Positions 1 to 7,903 of a stretch of DNA of 64,000 nucleotides are shown piece by piece. The notes below the pieces were generated by a model. That model saw only the letters and a list, made by a program, of their open reading frames with translations. It was not told the origin of the DNA and searched no databases. Source of the stretch: Arthrobacter sp. H-02-3 (lineage in GTDB: Bacteria > Actinomycetota > Actinomycetes > Actinomycetales > Micrococcaceae); the NCBI RefSeq assembly GCF_003097355.1, contig NZ_PYUI01000001.1, positions 1 to 64,000 on the forward strand, given 5' to 3'. Position numbers and translations under genes: made by a program. The stretch's first letter is position 1. Each line of letters begins with the position of its first letter.

Positions 1-3000
1 AGGTCGTGCCGGCGACGACCGATCCGTCGACGAAGGACGTGCCGGTAGCGGTACCGATCGCTGCCCCGTTGCGGGAGATGTTGTAGCGGGTGACGCCGAC
101 GTTGTCGGTGCTGGCACTCCAGGCCAAGGAGATCTGGCCGCTACCGGCCACGGCGGAGAGATTTGCGGGAGCGGCAGGGGCCGTCGTGTCAGCCGATACC
201 ACTGCTTGGGATTCATTTGAGGGTGGGCTCAAATTCGAAGCGGCGTCTTCTGCCTTCACCTGGTAATAGTAGGTGCCGGCAGCTGGACCCCCGTCCTGGT
301 AGGTCGTGGTTGACCCGTTCACTTGCGCGATTTGGTTGGCGGGCCCGGGAGTAAAGCCCGGCGTGGCCGAGCGGTAGATGTCGTATTTGGCGACGCCGAC
401 ATCATCCGTCGAGGCGGCCCAACTCAGGGCCGCCTGCCCGACACCGCCGACCGATGACAGGTTCGAGGGTGCGGTGGGAGCAGTCGTGTCCTCGAACGGA
501 GCGGGGAACCGGACCATGGATGCCGCCGAAGGGACACCGTTGTTGTCGACTATGGAGAGCATGTAATAGCCCGGCGGGGCATAGTTGCCATTTGACGGCA
601 TCTGAACATTCAGCCCGCCGGACGTTTGAGTAAAGGGCAGTGACAACGCACGGGTGTTTTGATCGAAGGAGTGGGTCACCGAGCCAGTGCGGATAAGGGA
701 TACGCTCCGTACGTTCGTGGCGTTGGGGGTCTGAACGAAGGCGCTGGCGTTGTATTGGACGGTGGCTGGAACTGAACTGATCGTGGGTCGGGCACCTTTG
801 AACAGATATGGCGGTGAGTAGATCTGGTAGTTCGTTTCGTCGGGTACGCCGGTGGCACCGCCACTGCCCGAGACGAAGACCCGGCCGTCGGGCAGGAGCA
901 GGGCAGTTGAGTGGTAGAGGCGTGGCGCTGTCAATGCGGCCACGGTGGTCCACGTGCCCGTAGCAGGACTCCAGATTTCGGCTGGCTTGACGGCTTTGCT
1001 TGCGTCGGAGCCGGACTTGTCGGTGCCGCCTCCCGTGGCCAGGACGGTGCCGTCGGGCAGCGTCGTGAGGTTGACGAAGCTGCGGGGATACTGCATTGAC
1101 GCGGTTGGCTGCCACGTCGGGTTGGGCAGGTTCATATCAAGGGTGAATGCAGAGTTGGATGATGCGCCCGAAAAACCACTGTCGGATGCCGATCCGGCCT
1201 TCAGGAATTTGCCGGGGGCGTAGTTGGTGATGGACGCGCCATCAATCAAGCGGCTGTCGATGGTGCTCCACTGCTGTGTGGCCACGTTGAGAGCGAGCGT
1301 GGACGTCGCCTGCTCAGAGGCACCAGCCTGTAGCACCCGCCCGTCGGGCAGTTGGTACATGAAGGGGTAGTAGGGGATGTTCTTGGTGGCCGTGCTCAGG
1401 TCGCTCCAGGTGTTGTGCTGGGTGTCATAGATCTCAGGAATCTGCACGAGGTCTGTGGCGCCGGTGTTCGCCCCGGAGGTCACGAGTACCCGGCCGTCGC
1501 CCAGGGTGGTGCCGGTGGGGTACCACCGCGGGTAGTGCATGGGCGCGAGCACCTGCCAGGCCTCGGTGACGGGGCTGAAAGCGTCGACATTGCGTATGCC
1601 CAGTCCGCCGCTGGTGGCCGTTCCGCCGACGACCAGAATGCGGCCGTCTGGAAGTACAGCCTGCCCGGCGCAGAACAGGTCAGCGGCAGCGTTGGGCACC
1701 TGGATATAGCTGCCCGTGACCGGGTCCAACAGATACTGCTGGCCTCCCTGCGTGAAGTCACCCTGAAAGGTCAGGACCTTCCCGGTATTGGTCAGGACCG
1801 CATGGATGGAAACCTCCGGCCACGCCTGGACTGGTCCCCAGGAACCGACCACCGCGGGGTCGTTGACGGAGTTACTCACGGTAACAGTCACAGCAGTGGC
1901 AGTCGCCGTGTTGCCGGCAGCGTCCCGGGCAATGGCTGTAAGCGTATGGGTTCCGCCGGCGACGGTAGTAGTGTCCCACTGCACCGAGTACGGCGGCGCT
2001 GTGGACTCGGCCGATAAGTTGGCCCCGTCGAGCTTGAACTGGACACCGGCGACTCCCTGATCATCACTGGCGGTCGCAGTCACAGCTATCGTGCCGCTGA
2101 CAGTTGAACCATTGGCCGGGCTTGCGAGACTGACCGTGGGCGGTATGGTGTCCGCGGCCGGTGTCGTGATGGAGACGGGGGTCGAGTCCGCCGACAGGTT
2201 GCCGGCTGCATCGAAAGCCTTCACGGTGTAAACGTAAGTGGTCGAAGCAGTGGCGGTGGTGTCGATGAAGCTCGTCGTAGCGGGCGCGCCGATCTGGCTG
2301 CCGGCACGGAATACCCGGTATCCGGTAACGCCAACATTGTCGGTGCTGGCCGTCCAGGACAAATTGACGTTGTTGGCCGAGGTAGCGGTGGCCGTCAAAC
2401 CGGTCGGCACTGTGGGAGGCGTGGTGTCCGGCGCTCCCGCCGGCAGGATCTCGATCAGCGACAGATTCCACCTGTCGACGGTGGGTGCGGTGTCATTGAT
2501 CGTCACGGAAGCCGGCGCAGTCGTTGTCCCGGGGGCGGACTGGCGTTGTGTCCAGAATGTGTCGCCACTGCTGGCAAGGAACTCATCGACTTTGGTTTGG
2601 CCGCTTCCTACGGTGCGGGTGGTGGCTGTTGACCAGTCGTTGCCGACAGCCCAGACCCATGAACCGGTGCGGGTTGTAGTCATTGTGGCGGTGGGCGCTC
2701 CGGTTGCCCCATTGGCCCCCAGGACCGCCCCGTCAGTTGCAGTATCTGCGCCGGTGAAGGTGGCGACCGTTATGGAAGCCTGGTATGACCCTGAGTGCGT
2801 CGCTGTCACAGTAGCGTTGGTAAGAATGCCGGCCGCCGCCGCTTGCCAGACTTCGGCCGTGCCGTACTGAACGTTGGTCCTTTGGCGCAGGCGCCATGTG
2901 AGCCCGCCACCGGTGACGGAAGAGAATTGCTGGGAACCAGAGGTTGCGGGTCCATCCGTGGTCACGAATGCAACCACTAGTTCCCCACCTTGGCTGGTGG

Positions 3001-3166
3001 TGAAGGCTGGGGAAACCACGTTCGTAGAGGCCGCCGACTGGTGCGTACTGACCACGGTGTCTGTCGCCAAACCGCCCGCGGCGTTGGCTGGCGGAGACAG
3101 CAGAGGCAGGAACCCGAGCGCGACAGCAGTAGCGATAGAGACTAGACGCCCAATGTGCCGCCGCAT
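1..3166 (-). CDS. Secreted galactose-oxidase-like (kelch/DUF1929) multidomain protein, partial
   Basis: The reading frame is open from an ATG at 3166 to the left edge, giving about 1055 residues with the C-terminus missing. Residues 1-28 form a signal peptide (charged MRRHIGR, hydrophobic core, PANA cleavage site). A secreted beta-rich module of unknown function follows to about 235. A fibronectin type III repeat lies at about 240-325 and an Ig-like repeat at about 330-425. From about 430 to 790 there are kelch-type blades with recurring LPDGRVL or LPDGTVL strands, then a DUF1929 domain (about 790-890, motif APPGYYMLSIVDNNGVPS), as in galactose oxidase and glyoxal oxidase relatives. Two more FN3 repeats follow. 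The family contains copper-radical oxidases that act on extracellular sugars or alcohols. I did not verify the copper-ligand tyrosines, so the activity is inferred. It is probably unrelated to the mobile-element genes on its right. Confidence 0.85.
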   Translation of the reverse strand, partial: MRRHIGRLVSIATAVALGFLPLLSPPANAAGGLATDTVVSTHQSAASTNVVSPAFTTSQGGELVVAFVTTDGPATSGSQQFSSVTGGGLTWRLRQRTNVQYGTAEVWQAAAAGILTNATVTATHSGSYQASITVATFTGADTATDGAVLGANGATGAPTATMTTTRTGSWVWAVGNDWSTATTRTVGSGQTKVDEFLASSGDTFWTQRQSAPGTTTAPASVTINDTAPTVDRWNLSLIEILPAGAPDTTPPTVPTGLTATATSANNVNLSWTASTDNVGVTGYRVFRAGSQIGAPATTSFIDTTATASTTYVYTVKAFDAAGNLSADSTPVSITTPAADTIPPTVSLASPANGSTVSGTIAVTATASDDQGVAGVQFKLDGANLSAESTAPPYSVQWDTTTVAGGTHTLTAIARDAAGNTATATAVTVTVSNSVNDPAVVGSWGPVQAWPEVSIHAVLTNTGKVLTFQGDFTQGGQQYLLDPVTGSYIQVPNAAADLFCAGQAVLPDGRILVVGGTATSGGLGIRNVDAFSPVTEAWQVLAPMHYPRWYPTGTTLGDGRVLVTSGANTGATDLVQIPEIYDTQHNTWSDLSTATKNIPYYPFMYQLPDGRVLQAGASEQATSTLALNVATQQWSTIDSRLIDGASITNYAPGKFLKAGSASDSGFSGASSNSAFTLDMNLPNPTWQPTASMQYPRSFVNLTTLPDGTVLATGGGTDKSGSDASKAVKPAEIWSPATGTWTTVAALTAPRLYHSTALLLPDGRVFVSGSGGATGVPDETNYQIYSPPYLFKGARPTISSVPATVQYNASAFVQTPNATNVRSVSLIRTGSVTHSFDQNTRALSLPFTQTSGGLNVQMPSNGNYAPPGYYMLSIVDNNGVPSAASMVRFPAPFEDTTAPTAPSNLSSVGGVGQAALSWAASTDDVGVAKYDIYRSATPGFTPGPANQIAQVNGSTTTYQDGGPAAGTYYYQVKAEDAASNLSPPSNESQAVVSADTTAPAAPANLSAVAGSGQISLAWSASTDNVGVTRYNISRNGAAIGTATGTSFVDGSVVAGTT

Positions 3167-3578
3167 GGTTTCCTCGAGTTCCCTCGCAGTGAACGTTCGG
3201 AACATAGCCCTGACCGTGGCGTGATTGAGATCCGCCGCCGGATTCGTCCGGCCGGAATCACCGGCACAGCGGACCGATCGTATCCGGTCCGGCGCTGAGA
3301 CATCACGAGTGGTGGCTACCTGTTAATGCTGCTGATGTACCCGTAGGCGCCTCCGGCCGGCCGAAGTCTGGCAGCGCGAGCATAATCGTCAAAAATCACG
3401 TCTGAGTGGATGACTTGGGAGTCACCGTGTCCGGAGCAGTGGGCCAGTCGTAGCTCTACGAAGTCGGCAACTAACGAGAGATGCTCCGTGATTGCAGCTG
3501 TGATGACCAGGCCGACGATTAGAGGCAGGGGATTACGAAAATGCTTATCCAACGGCCTCATGGGCCCCTTACAGGCTG
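3167..3578. other. Intergenic region left of the tRNA scar
   Basis: It lies between the start of the galactose-oxidase-like gene and the tRNA fragment. It should hold the promoter of the leftward gene, but I could not pick convincing -35/-10 boxes. One weak leftward reading frame (3316-3561) is listed separately. Confidence 0.4.
3316..3561 (-). CDS. Hypothetical small protein (weak)
   Basis: This 81-codon frame opens at an ATG 18 bp beyond the tRNA 3' fragment and reads away from it. The N-terminal third is hydrophobic (PLPLIVGLVITAAI) and could be a membrane segment; the rest is polar with no motif I recognise. A modest purine stretch (AAGGGG) precedes the ATG. It may be an ORF created when DNA was inserted at the tRNA, or chance. 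No family assignment is possible. Confidence 0.25.
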   Translation of the reverse strand: MRPLDKHFRNPLPLIVGLVITAAITEHLSLVADFVELRLAHCSGHGDSQVIHSDVIFDDYARAARLRPAGGAYGYISSINR

Positions 3579-3611
3579 TGGAGCTAAGGAGATTCGAACT
3601 CCTGACCTCTT
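3579..3611 (-). tRNA. tRNA 3' half only (Ala-like); probable attachment-site remnant
   Basis: Read on the minus strand, this has the variable loop (AGGTC), a perfectly paired T arm (AGGAG-TTCGAAT-CTCCT) and the acceptor 3' strand TAGCTCC with discriminator A, closely matching actinobacterial tRNA-Ala 3' ends. No D arm, anticodon arm or matching 5' acceptor strand occurs in the 60 nt upstream, so it is not a whole tRNA and no CCA is encoded. Tyrosine integrases commonly use exactly this part of a tRNA, leaving a 3'-half copy at one end of the element. Geometry predicts foreign DNA to the right of this site. The identity as Ala is inferred. Confidence 0.6.
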
Positions 3612-4064
3612 CTCAGAGGACAGTCTATTTCATTGGTTGCCAAGGGCTTGCACTGTGTTGATAATGCGCTGGATCTAGGCATTTCCATCGTGATTGACTG
3701 TCCCTGACATATCAGCGTTTTTCATCATTTCCGTGGGGTAAAAGTGTGGCGGACGCGGACGCAGCTCGCCTGTCGCAGGAGTCTTTCGCAAGGCTTCCAA
3801 TGGCCTTGCGAAACTTGGCGCACTGCAGGACCGGCGTTTCGGAAGGTCCCGACAACTTGCAGCAAATTGCTGAACTCCACATCCCAGTCAAGCGGTTGAA
3901 CCCCTCCACGCCCGACTCCCTCAAAATGGCCCCGTGCACAGTCGACAAGGGATGGAATCCAGAGCTGAAGGTGAGGAGGTTTCAATCACTTTCACATCGC
4001 ATAACCATAGTTAGTCACCCCTGGTCATCGAGAGAGAGCATTTACGATTCCGGACATCGTCAAG
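3612..4064. other. Intergenic region, lower GC, no gene recognised
   Basis: About 450 bp between the tRNA fragment and the ABC-3C ATPase gene. Both strands contain short overlapping frames of comparable length with no recognisable domain and no good ribosome binding site, which suggests decayed DNA. It looks less GC-biased than its neighbours, as expected near an insertion boundary. Confidence 0.4.
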
Positions 4065-5825
4065 TCAGTTGAATCCAAAGCCGAAAAGCTTTTGCTCATC
4101 GCTCGCGTCGCTCAGGCGAAGATTCAGCAGATAGGGGCCCCCATCGAGGGCTCCATCCGAGTCGGCAATAGCTGACGTCAGCGCGTCCGAGTTCATGGTC
4201 ACTATGTACTGGAACCCATGCTCTTCCGCCAGCCGCGCACCGATGTTAAGGCAGCTGGCTATCTGTTCGGAATCCACCGGATCAAAGAGTGCGCTGTCAT
4301 GAATCAGGAAACCGAGCGAATGTCCTGTCTTGGCTGCCATGCACATGGTGACCATGTCCATGACGAAAGTCTTAACGGAGGAAATTCCTGCACTTCCATC
4401 AGCCGCGATCTCGGGGTTGACCAGGAAGTTGCCCTGCTTCGGGGATACGCCAAGATCCAGGCTCGCTCGTTTCGTCCTTCCAGTGCCATGACCGTATATT
4501 TCAGCTGCAAGGTCGCCGAATAGGGCACGTGCCTCATCCAGAAGTGTTTCCTGTTCGGCCACTTCAAGGCGCATCCTACGTTTGTTCTCAACAGCTCTGG
4601 CGTCACGATCTTCACCTAGGTTCTCAAGCTTTTCGGCCATCTTGAGCCGGTCCTCGATTCCCGCTATCTCAGCTTGCAGATGTGCAAGCGACCCTTGCGC
4701 CGCCAGATATGTACCCACAGCCACAGACTCTTGAAGAAGGACCAGCAAAGACGATCGCTCGGTGTCCTGTTCCCTCCGACGTCTCTGCACGGAAAGCAGC
4801 GATTCGGACGCTGTGCTGCGCTCATTCTGCAGGAAGAGTTTGCGGTTACGAACAACAGATTCGTGAAAAGCCTGGACATCGTCGAACCTCTTGAGTACGA
4901 CTTCAGAAAAGGCGATGCCGGCCTCGCTGTATACGGCCTGTGTGGCTCGACTCAGTCGTTCGGTGGCCTCCGGCTGCGTTTCTTCATCAAGAGCACGATC
5001 CAAGTCTGTGAGCTTGCGCTGCAGTATCAATTCCTGCTCGTTGAGGTCGCGGATCTCAACGCTGAGGGCATTGGCCCGCGTCTGGTGATCCTGATATCGC
5101 TCTTCAACTCGGAAATTGGAAAGTTCCAGTGCAGACTCGTCCCGTTCACGACGCGCAGTGACAAGTCGACCTCTGAGGCCGGCAACGTCGAGTTTGAGGT
5201 CTGCAAGCGCTCCGTCCCTGGCGGCCTGATTCAAGGCCTTCTGCTGCTTGTCGAGACGTGCGACTTCGCCTGCCCCAGCGGCGATACTTGCATCAAGACC
5301 GAAGAGAAAGGCGTACCGGCAACCGGACTCCCAATCGGACTCGGTGGGATGGACTTTCGTGGGGAGGAAGTCCGTACGCACAAACTGGCCCACGAGCTGA
5401 CCGACAGTTGGTCTCTCAAGGCCCTCGGGAAGGCGAAAAACATGCAGAGACAGCAAAGCCGACCATTCATTGACGCTCATCGGCTTGTCAGAGGATCGGG
5501 ACCACCCCTCTACACGCACTTTGGTTGAATCAAATGCTCGTCGTACTGTGACGCGTTCCGGTGATCCATCGCGGCCTTGCATCTCGAAAAGACCAAAGAA
5601 TTCATGGCCGGTGAGTTCCGGGGCTTTTGCCAGCTTGGTTGGCTTACTACCGCCAAGAAGGTACCGGACAATCAGGGCCATAGCAGTCTTGCCCGTCCCA
5701 TTGCGCGAGTCCCCAACACCAGCGGCGCGCGTTTTATAGGCTGTCAGCAGATTTAGCCGAGAGCCCTCATGAAAATCAACGGACCGAAAACGGCGGTCGG
5801 TCGAACCTAGTCTAATAAGCCGCAC
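4065..5825 (-). CDS. ABC-3C system ATPase (DUF2326-like, SMC/RecF-type)
   Basis: The product is 586 aa. A P-loop (NGTGKTAM) sits at residues 42-49 after an N-terminal beta segment, followed by a target-recognition-like region. A long coiled-coil middle (about 190-430) is rich in Glu, Arg and Leu. The C-terminal ATPase half contains the FLIHDSALFD strand (about residue 508), where His-Asp-Ser replaces a classical Walker B, typical of the YydB/DUF2326 branch. This architecture matches the ABC ATPase of ABC-three-component conflict systems, in which the ATPase is thought to sense a nucleoprotein structure and release an effector. It is the last gene of a leftward operon and overlaps the middle-component gene by 14 bp. 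The defence role is known for the class by comparative genomics and is inferred here. Confidence 0.8.
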   Translation of the reverse strand: MRLIRLGSTDRRFRSVDFHEGSRLNLLTAYKTRAAGVGDSRNGTGKTAMALIVRYLLGGSKPTKLAKAPELTGHEFFGLFEMQGRDGSPERVTVRRAFDSTKVRVEGWSRSSDKPMSVNEWSALLSLHVFRLPEGLERPTVGQLVGQFVRTDFLPTKVHPTESDWESGCRYAFLFGLDASIAAGAGEVARLDKQQKALNQAARDGALADLKLDVAGLRGRLVTARRERDESALELSNFRVEERYQDHQTRANALSVEIRDLNEQELILQRKLTDLDRALDEETQPEATERLSRATQAVYSEAGIAFSEVVLKRFDDVQAFHESVVRNRKLFLQNERSTASESLLSVQRRRREQDTERSSLLVLLQESVAVGTYLAAQGSLAHLQAEIAGIEDRLKMAEKLENLGEDRDARAVENKRRMRLEVAEQETLLDEARALFGDLAAEIYGHGTGRTKRASLDLGVSPKQGNFLVNPEIAADGSAGISSVKTFVMDMVTMCMAAKTGHSLGFLIHDSALFDPVDSEQIASCLNIGARLAEEHGFQYIVTMNSDALTSAIADSDGALDGGPYLLNLRLSDASDEQKLFGFGFN

Positions 5826-6069
5826 GGGTAACCCTCACGAGAAGTCCATCAATGTTGAGCTCGATGGCTCCTATGGAGTAAAGCATTGCAAGGGAGAGGG
5901 AGAACCAGTCAAAACTGATCGGCTCCCTGAACCCACGTGCGATACGAATCCGTTTGGTAGCCTCAAAAGTCGAGTTCACGGACCGTGGCTGCCGAAGAGC
6001 TTCAAGGGCCTGGCTGCCCACTGTCACCAGAGCGCGCTGTGGACTAATGCCCTTCGTGGGAAGAATCAT
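5812..6069 (-). CDS. ABC-3C system middle component (MC6-like)
   Basis: The product is 85 aa. I chose the ATG at 6069 (protein starts MILPTKGIS) rather than one 18 bp upstream. It overlaps the stop of the preceding gene as ATGA, has a GGAG 9 nt upstream, and homologues begin with MILPTK. The conserved core FDWFSLSLAMLYSIGAIEL (about 50-68) is the signature of the small winged-helix-like middle components that link ABC-3C ATPases to their effector subunits. The 4-bp overlap upstream and 14-bp overlap downstream imply translational coupling and fixed stoichiometry. The assignment to subtype MC6 is from memory of the family and less certain than the general class. Confidence 0.8.
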   Translation of the reverse strand: MILPTKGISPQRALVTVGSQALEALRQPRSVNSTFEATKRIRIARGFREPISFDWFSLSLAMLYSIGAIELNIDGLLVRVTRAAY

Positions 6070-7019
6070 TTTTGCTCCATGGTCCAATTCTTCGGGGGCA
6101 GTTCAAATATGTCGCATTCGTCGAAGAAGAAAGCTGTCACCGCGTATACAGCGTTGGCCAGATCATCGTCCAGTCGGAAGTTCTGCCCACCGAGGCTGAT
6201 GTACAACCTTTCGACCACTTCGTTTGAGTTCGTTGCGCTTCTACGAACGTCCAAGTAGATTTCCCGAAATCTAACGCCCTGAGCGTCACGCAAAGTTGGA
6301 TCACTATGCCCTGCGAACCACTCGCGTATAGCTGGCATGTGCACGCGGGCGTTGCTGAACTCCAACTGTACGCGCCTCGAGACTTTATTGAATTCCATTT
6401 TCTGCGGCGGCACAGCACCCGCTGGAGCGTCTTCTGTCCCCTGCAGATCAGCCTGCCCAAGCTTGTCCAGCAGTGGCACCAAATCCTGCAACTGAATATT
6501 CTGAGCGTGGGGAACTCCCGGAAATATCTTGTCCAGCTCAGGAACCGTCAAGGGCAGCAGCAGTTCATTCCAGAACCTGTCCCGGTCGAACGACGTAGCT
6601 CTAATGGCCCGAGTGGAACCATGTTTATGTTCCTGGTTGATGCTGATTACAGCTTGAGTAGCCAACGGACCCATTCCGACGTTCGAGACAAAACGCCAAC
6701 TGCCAAAGGTTGGCCACATTTCCTTGGCGCGAGTGAAATCGGCCGTTACCTTCACCGCTAAATCTTTTTCGGAAGCGCGGTTGGGCAAGTAGCCGAAACA
6801 TGCGTAGGCGATATCACCGTCCCCCGTAATGCCGTCGCACCCAAAGTCCCCGAGCTGCCCTTTGGGCACTGGGTTAAGGAAATCGGGTCCATGAATGATG
6901 CTAAGAGCCTCTGTCACGTAATTCTCAAAGACCGTTCCTTGCGACTGAGCGAAGCGGTCATCATGGCAGCAGCGATACCAATCCCTCCAGGCAGAAGTAG
7001 CCCCTGTCTGCGGCAGCAC
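6066..7019 (-). CDS. ABC-3C system effector/C-terminal-domain subunit, REase-like N-terminus
   Basis: The product is 317 aa from a GTG at 7019, preceded by AAGGGGGGG. The frame stays open upstream to 7244, but that extension is Cys/Pro/Arg-rich and looks non-coding, while homologues start close to WRDWYRCCHDDRFA. Residues about 15-90 (FENYVTEALS, then GQLGDFGCDGI) resemble a PD-(D/E)xK-type nuclease core, with GDFGCDG in the position of the metal-binding Asp. The C-terminal half (about 185-310), with REWFAGH, IYLDVRRS and the AVYAVTAFFFDECDIFE helix, fits the C-terminal domain shared by ABC-3C effectors. It is first in the operon, as expected for a toxin held inactive by the other two subunits. 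Nuclease activity is inferred. Confidence 0.75.
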   Translation of the reverse strand: MLPQTGATSAWRDWYRCCHDDRFAQSQGTVFENYVTEALSIIHGPDFLNPVPKGQLGDFGCDGITGDGDIAYACFGYLPNRASEKDLAVKVTADFTRAKEMWPTFGSWRFVSNVGMGPLATQAVISINQEHKHGSTRAIRATSFDRDRFWNELLLPLTVPELDKIFPGVPHAQNIQLQDLVPLLDKLGQADLQGTEDAPAGAVPPQKMEFNKVSRRVQLEFSNARVHMPAIREWFAGHSDPTLRDAQGVRFREIYLDVRRSATNSNEVVERLYISLGGQNFRLDDDLANAVYAVTAFFFDECDIFELPPKNWTMEQK

Positions 7020-7267
7020 GCCACCCCCCCTTACTAAGCATGATCGGACAAGCCTATCGGTATCCCGGCACAGAAATCGAAGAGCCGCTGGAGCGGCCAC
7101 CGGAAGCATCAGGCACATAACAAAAAGCTGGCATGGTCGACGCAAGCGTTCTGCCCACGGGGCAGCGGCGGGGACCAAAGGCGGGTGCGCCTCTGTGATG
7201 CATTTCGCTACCGAGCCAACCCGGGAAGGATTGAAGTTCATCAACCAGTCGCTGCAAGAATGTAACT
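7020..7267. promoter_or_regulatory. Divergent promoter region between ABC-3C operon and SRPBCC gene
   Basis: This 248-bp spacer separates two divergently oriented units (GTG at 7019 leftward, ATG at 7268 rightward), so both promoters must lie here. A run of seven C (plus strand) next to the leftward start forms an unusually strong purine-rich ribosome binding site. I see no clear palindrome or sigma boxes. Confidence 0.4.
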
Positions 7268-7780
7268 ATGACCCCGCGCCTCTTCGACCTCAACTCCACC
7301 TGGTTCCTCCCCGCCACCCCGGAGCAAGTGTGGGCGATTATCGCGGACGTCGACATGAGCTGGCCCAACTGGTGGCCGCGCTGCAGCTTCGCCGCACCGC
7401 TGGTTCGCACGAAAGCAAAGAGCACCTCCCAAGAGGACGTCCTCAAGGCAACCACTGCCTACCTCAACTTCAAGGCTTCCCTCGGCTACACGCTAACCAT
7501 CAGCATCAGCCCAACCGAGGTGATCGCCCCGAGGGAAATCGACTTCAACGCCGGCGGCCACCTCGAAGGCTCCGGCCGCGTCATCCTCATGCCGGAAGCA
7601 CAAGGCGAGGCAACGCGCATGGACATCGAATGGCGGGTCCGTCCCACCCAGCATTGGATGAATCTCCTGACGCCGATCGCTGCCCCGGCCTTCACCGCGG
7701 CCCACTCCCTCATGATGCGCCAAGGCGAAAGGGGCCTCATCAAGGCTCTGCCAAGCCAAGCCCCAACTTCCTCAATGTAG
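7268..7780 (+). CDS. SRPBCC (START-like) family protein
   Basis: The product is 170 aa. It begins MTPRLFDLNSTWFLPATPEQ and continues VWAIIADVDMSWPNWWP, the pattern of polyketide-cyclase/START-like proteins (a beta strand, then a helix with W and P residues), and ends with a long C-terminal helix (AAHSLMMRQGERGLIKAL). The fold encloses a hydrophobic cavity that binds lipids, polyketides or other apolar ligands. The stop codon lies inside a palindrome (7776-7791), and the downstream oxygenase-like gene starts 123 bp later on the same strand. Because its neighbour is an MpaB-type oxygenase, a hydrophobic substrate shared by both is a reasonable inference. There is no direct evidence for the ligand. 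Confidence 0.75.
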   Translation: MTPRLFDLNSTWFLPATPEQVWAIIADVDMSWPNWWPRCSFAAPLVRTKAKSTSQEDVLKATTAYLNFKASLGYTLTISISPTEVIAPREIDFNAGGHLEGSGRVILMPEAQGEATRMDIEWRVRPTQHWMNLLTPIAAPAFTAAHSLMMRQGERGLIKALPSQAPTSSM

Positions 7781-7791
7781 ACCCGTCTACT
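7776..7791. promoter_or_regulatory. Palindromic operator candidate (GTAGAC-CC-GTCTAC), copy 1
   Basis: The inverted repeat has 6-bp arms GTAGAC and GTCTAC separated by CC (7777-7790), sits over the stop codon of the SRPBCC gene and lies 113 bp before the MpaB-type gene. The same 14-bp core occurs at 33118-33131 inside a larger perfect palindrome and nowhere else I could find. Two-fold symmetry of this size is typical of dimeric repressors such as TetR or winged-helix proteins. Confidence 0.5.
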
Positions 7792-7903
7792 TATTAACTA
7801 GCCACGGCAAAGCAACAGTTCTACGATGGAAGTGGTCAGCCAAGCTGGGGAGCTGGAGCCCGAGTCTTGAGCGCAGACTTTCAGACAGGGCGAAGGGGGC
7901 ACC

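Noticed and set aside
402..1115. 237-codon leftward open frame
   Set aside because: It is in a different frame of the galactose-oxidase-like gene on the same strand. The real frame has signal peptide, kelch and DUF1929 motifs; this one is Arg/His/Pro-rich noise.
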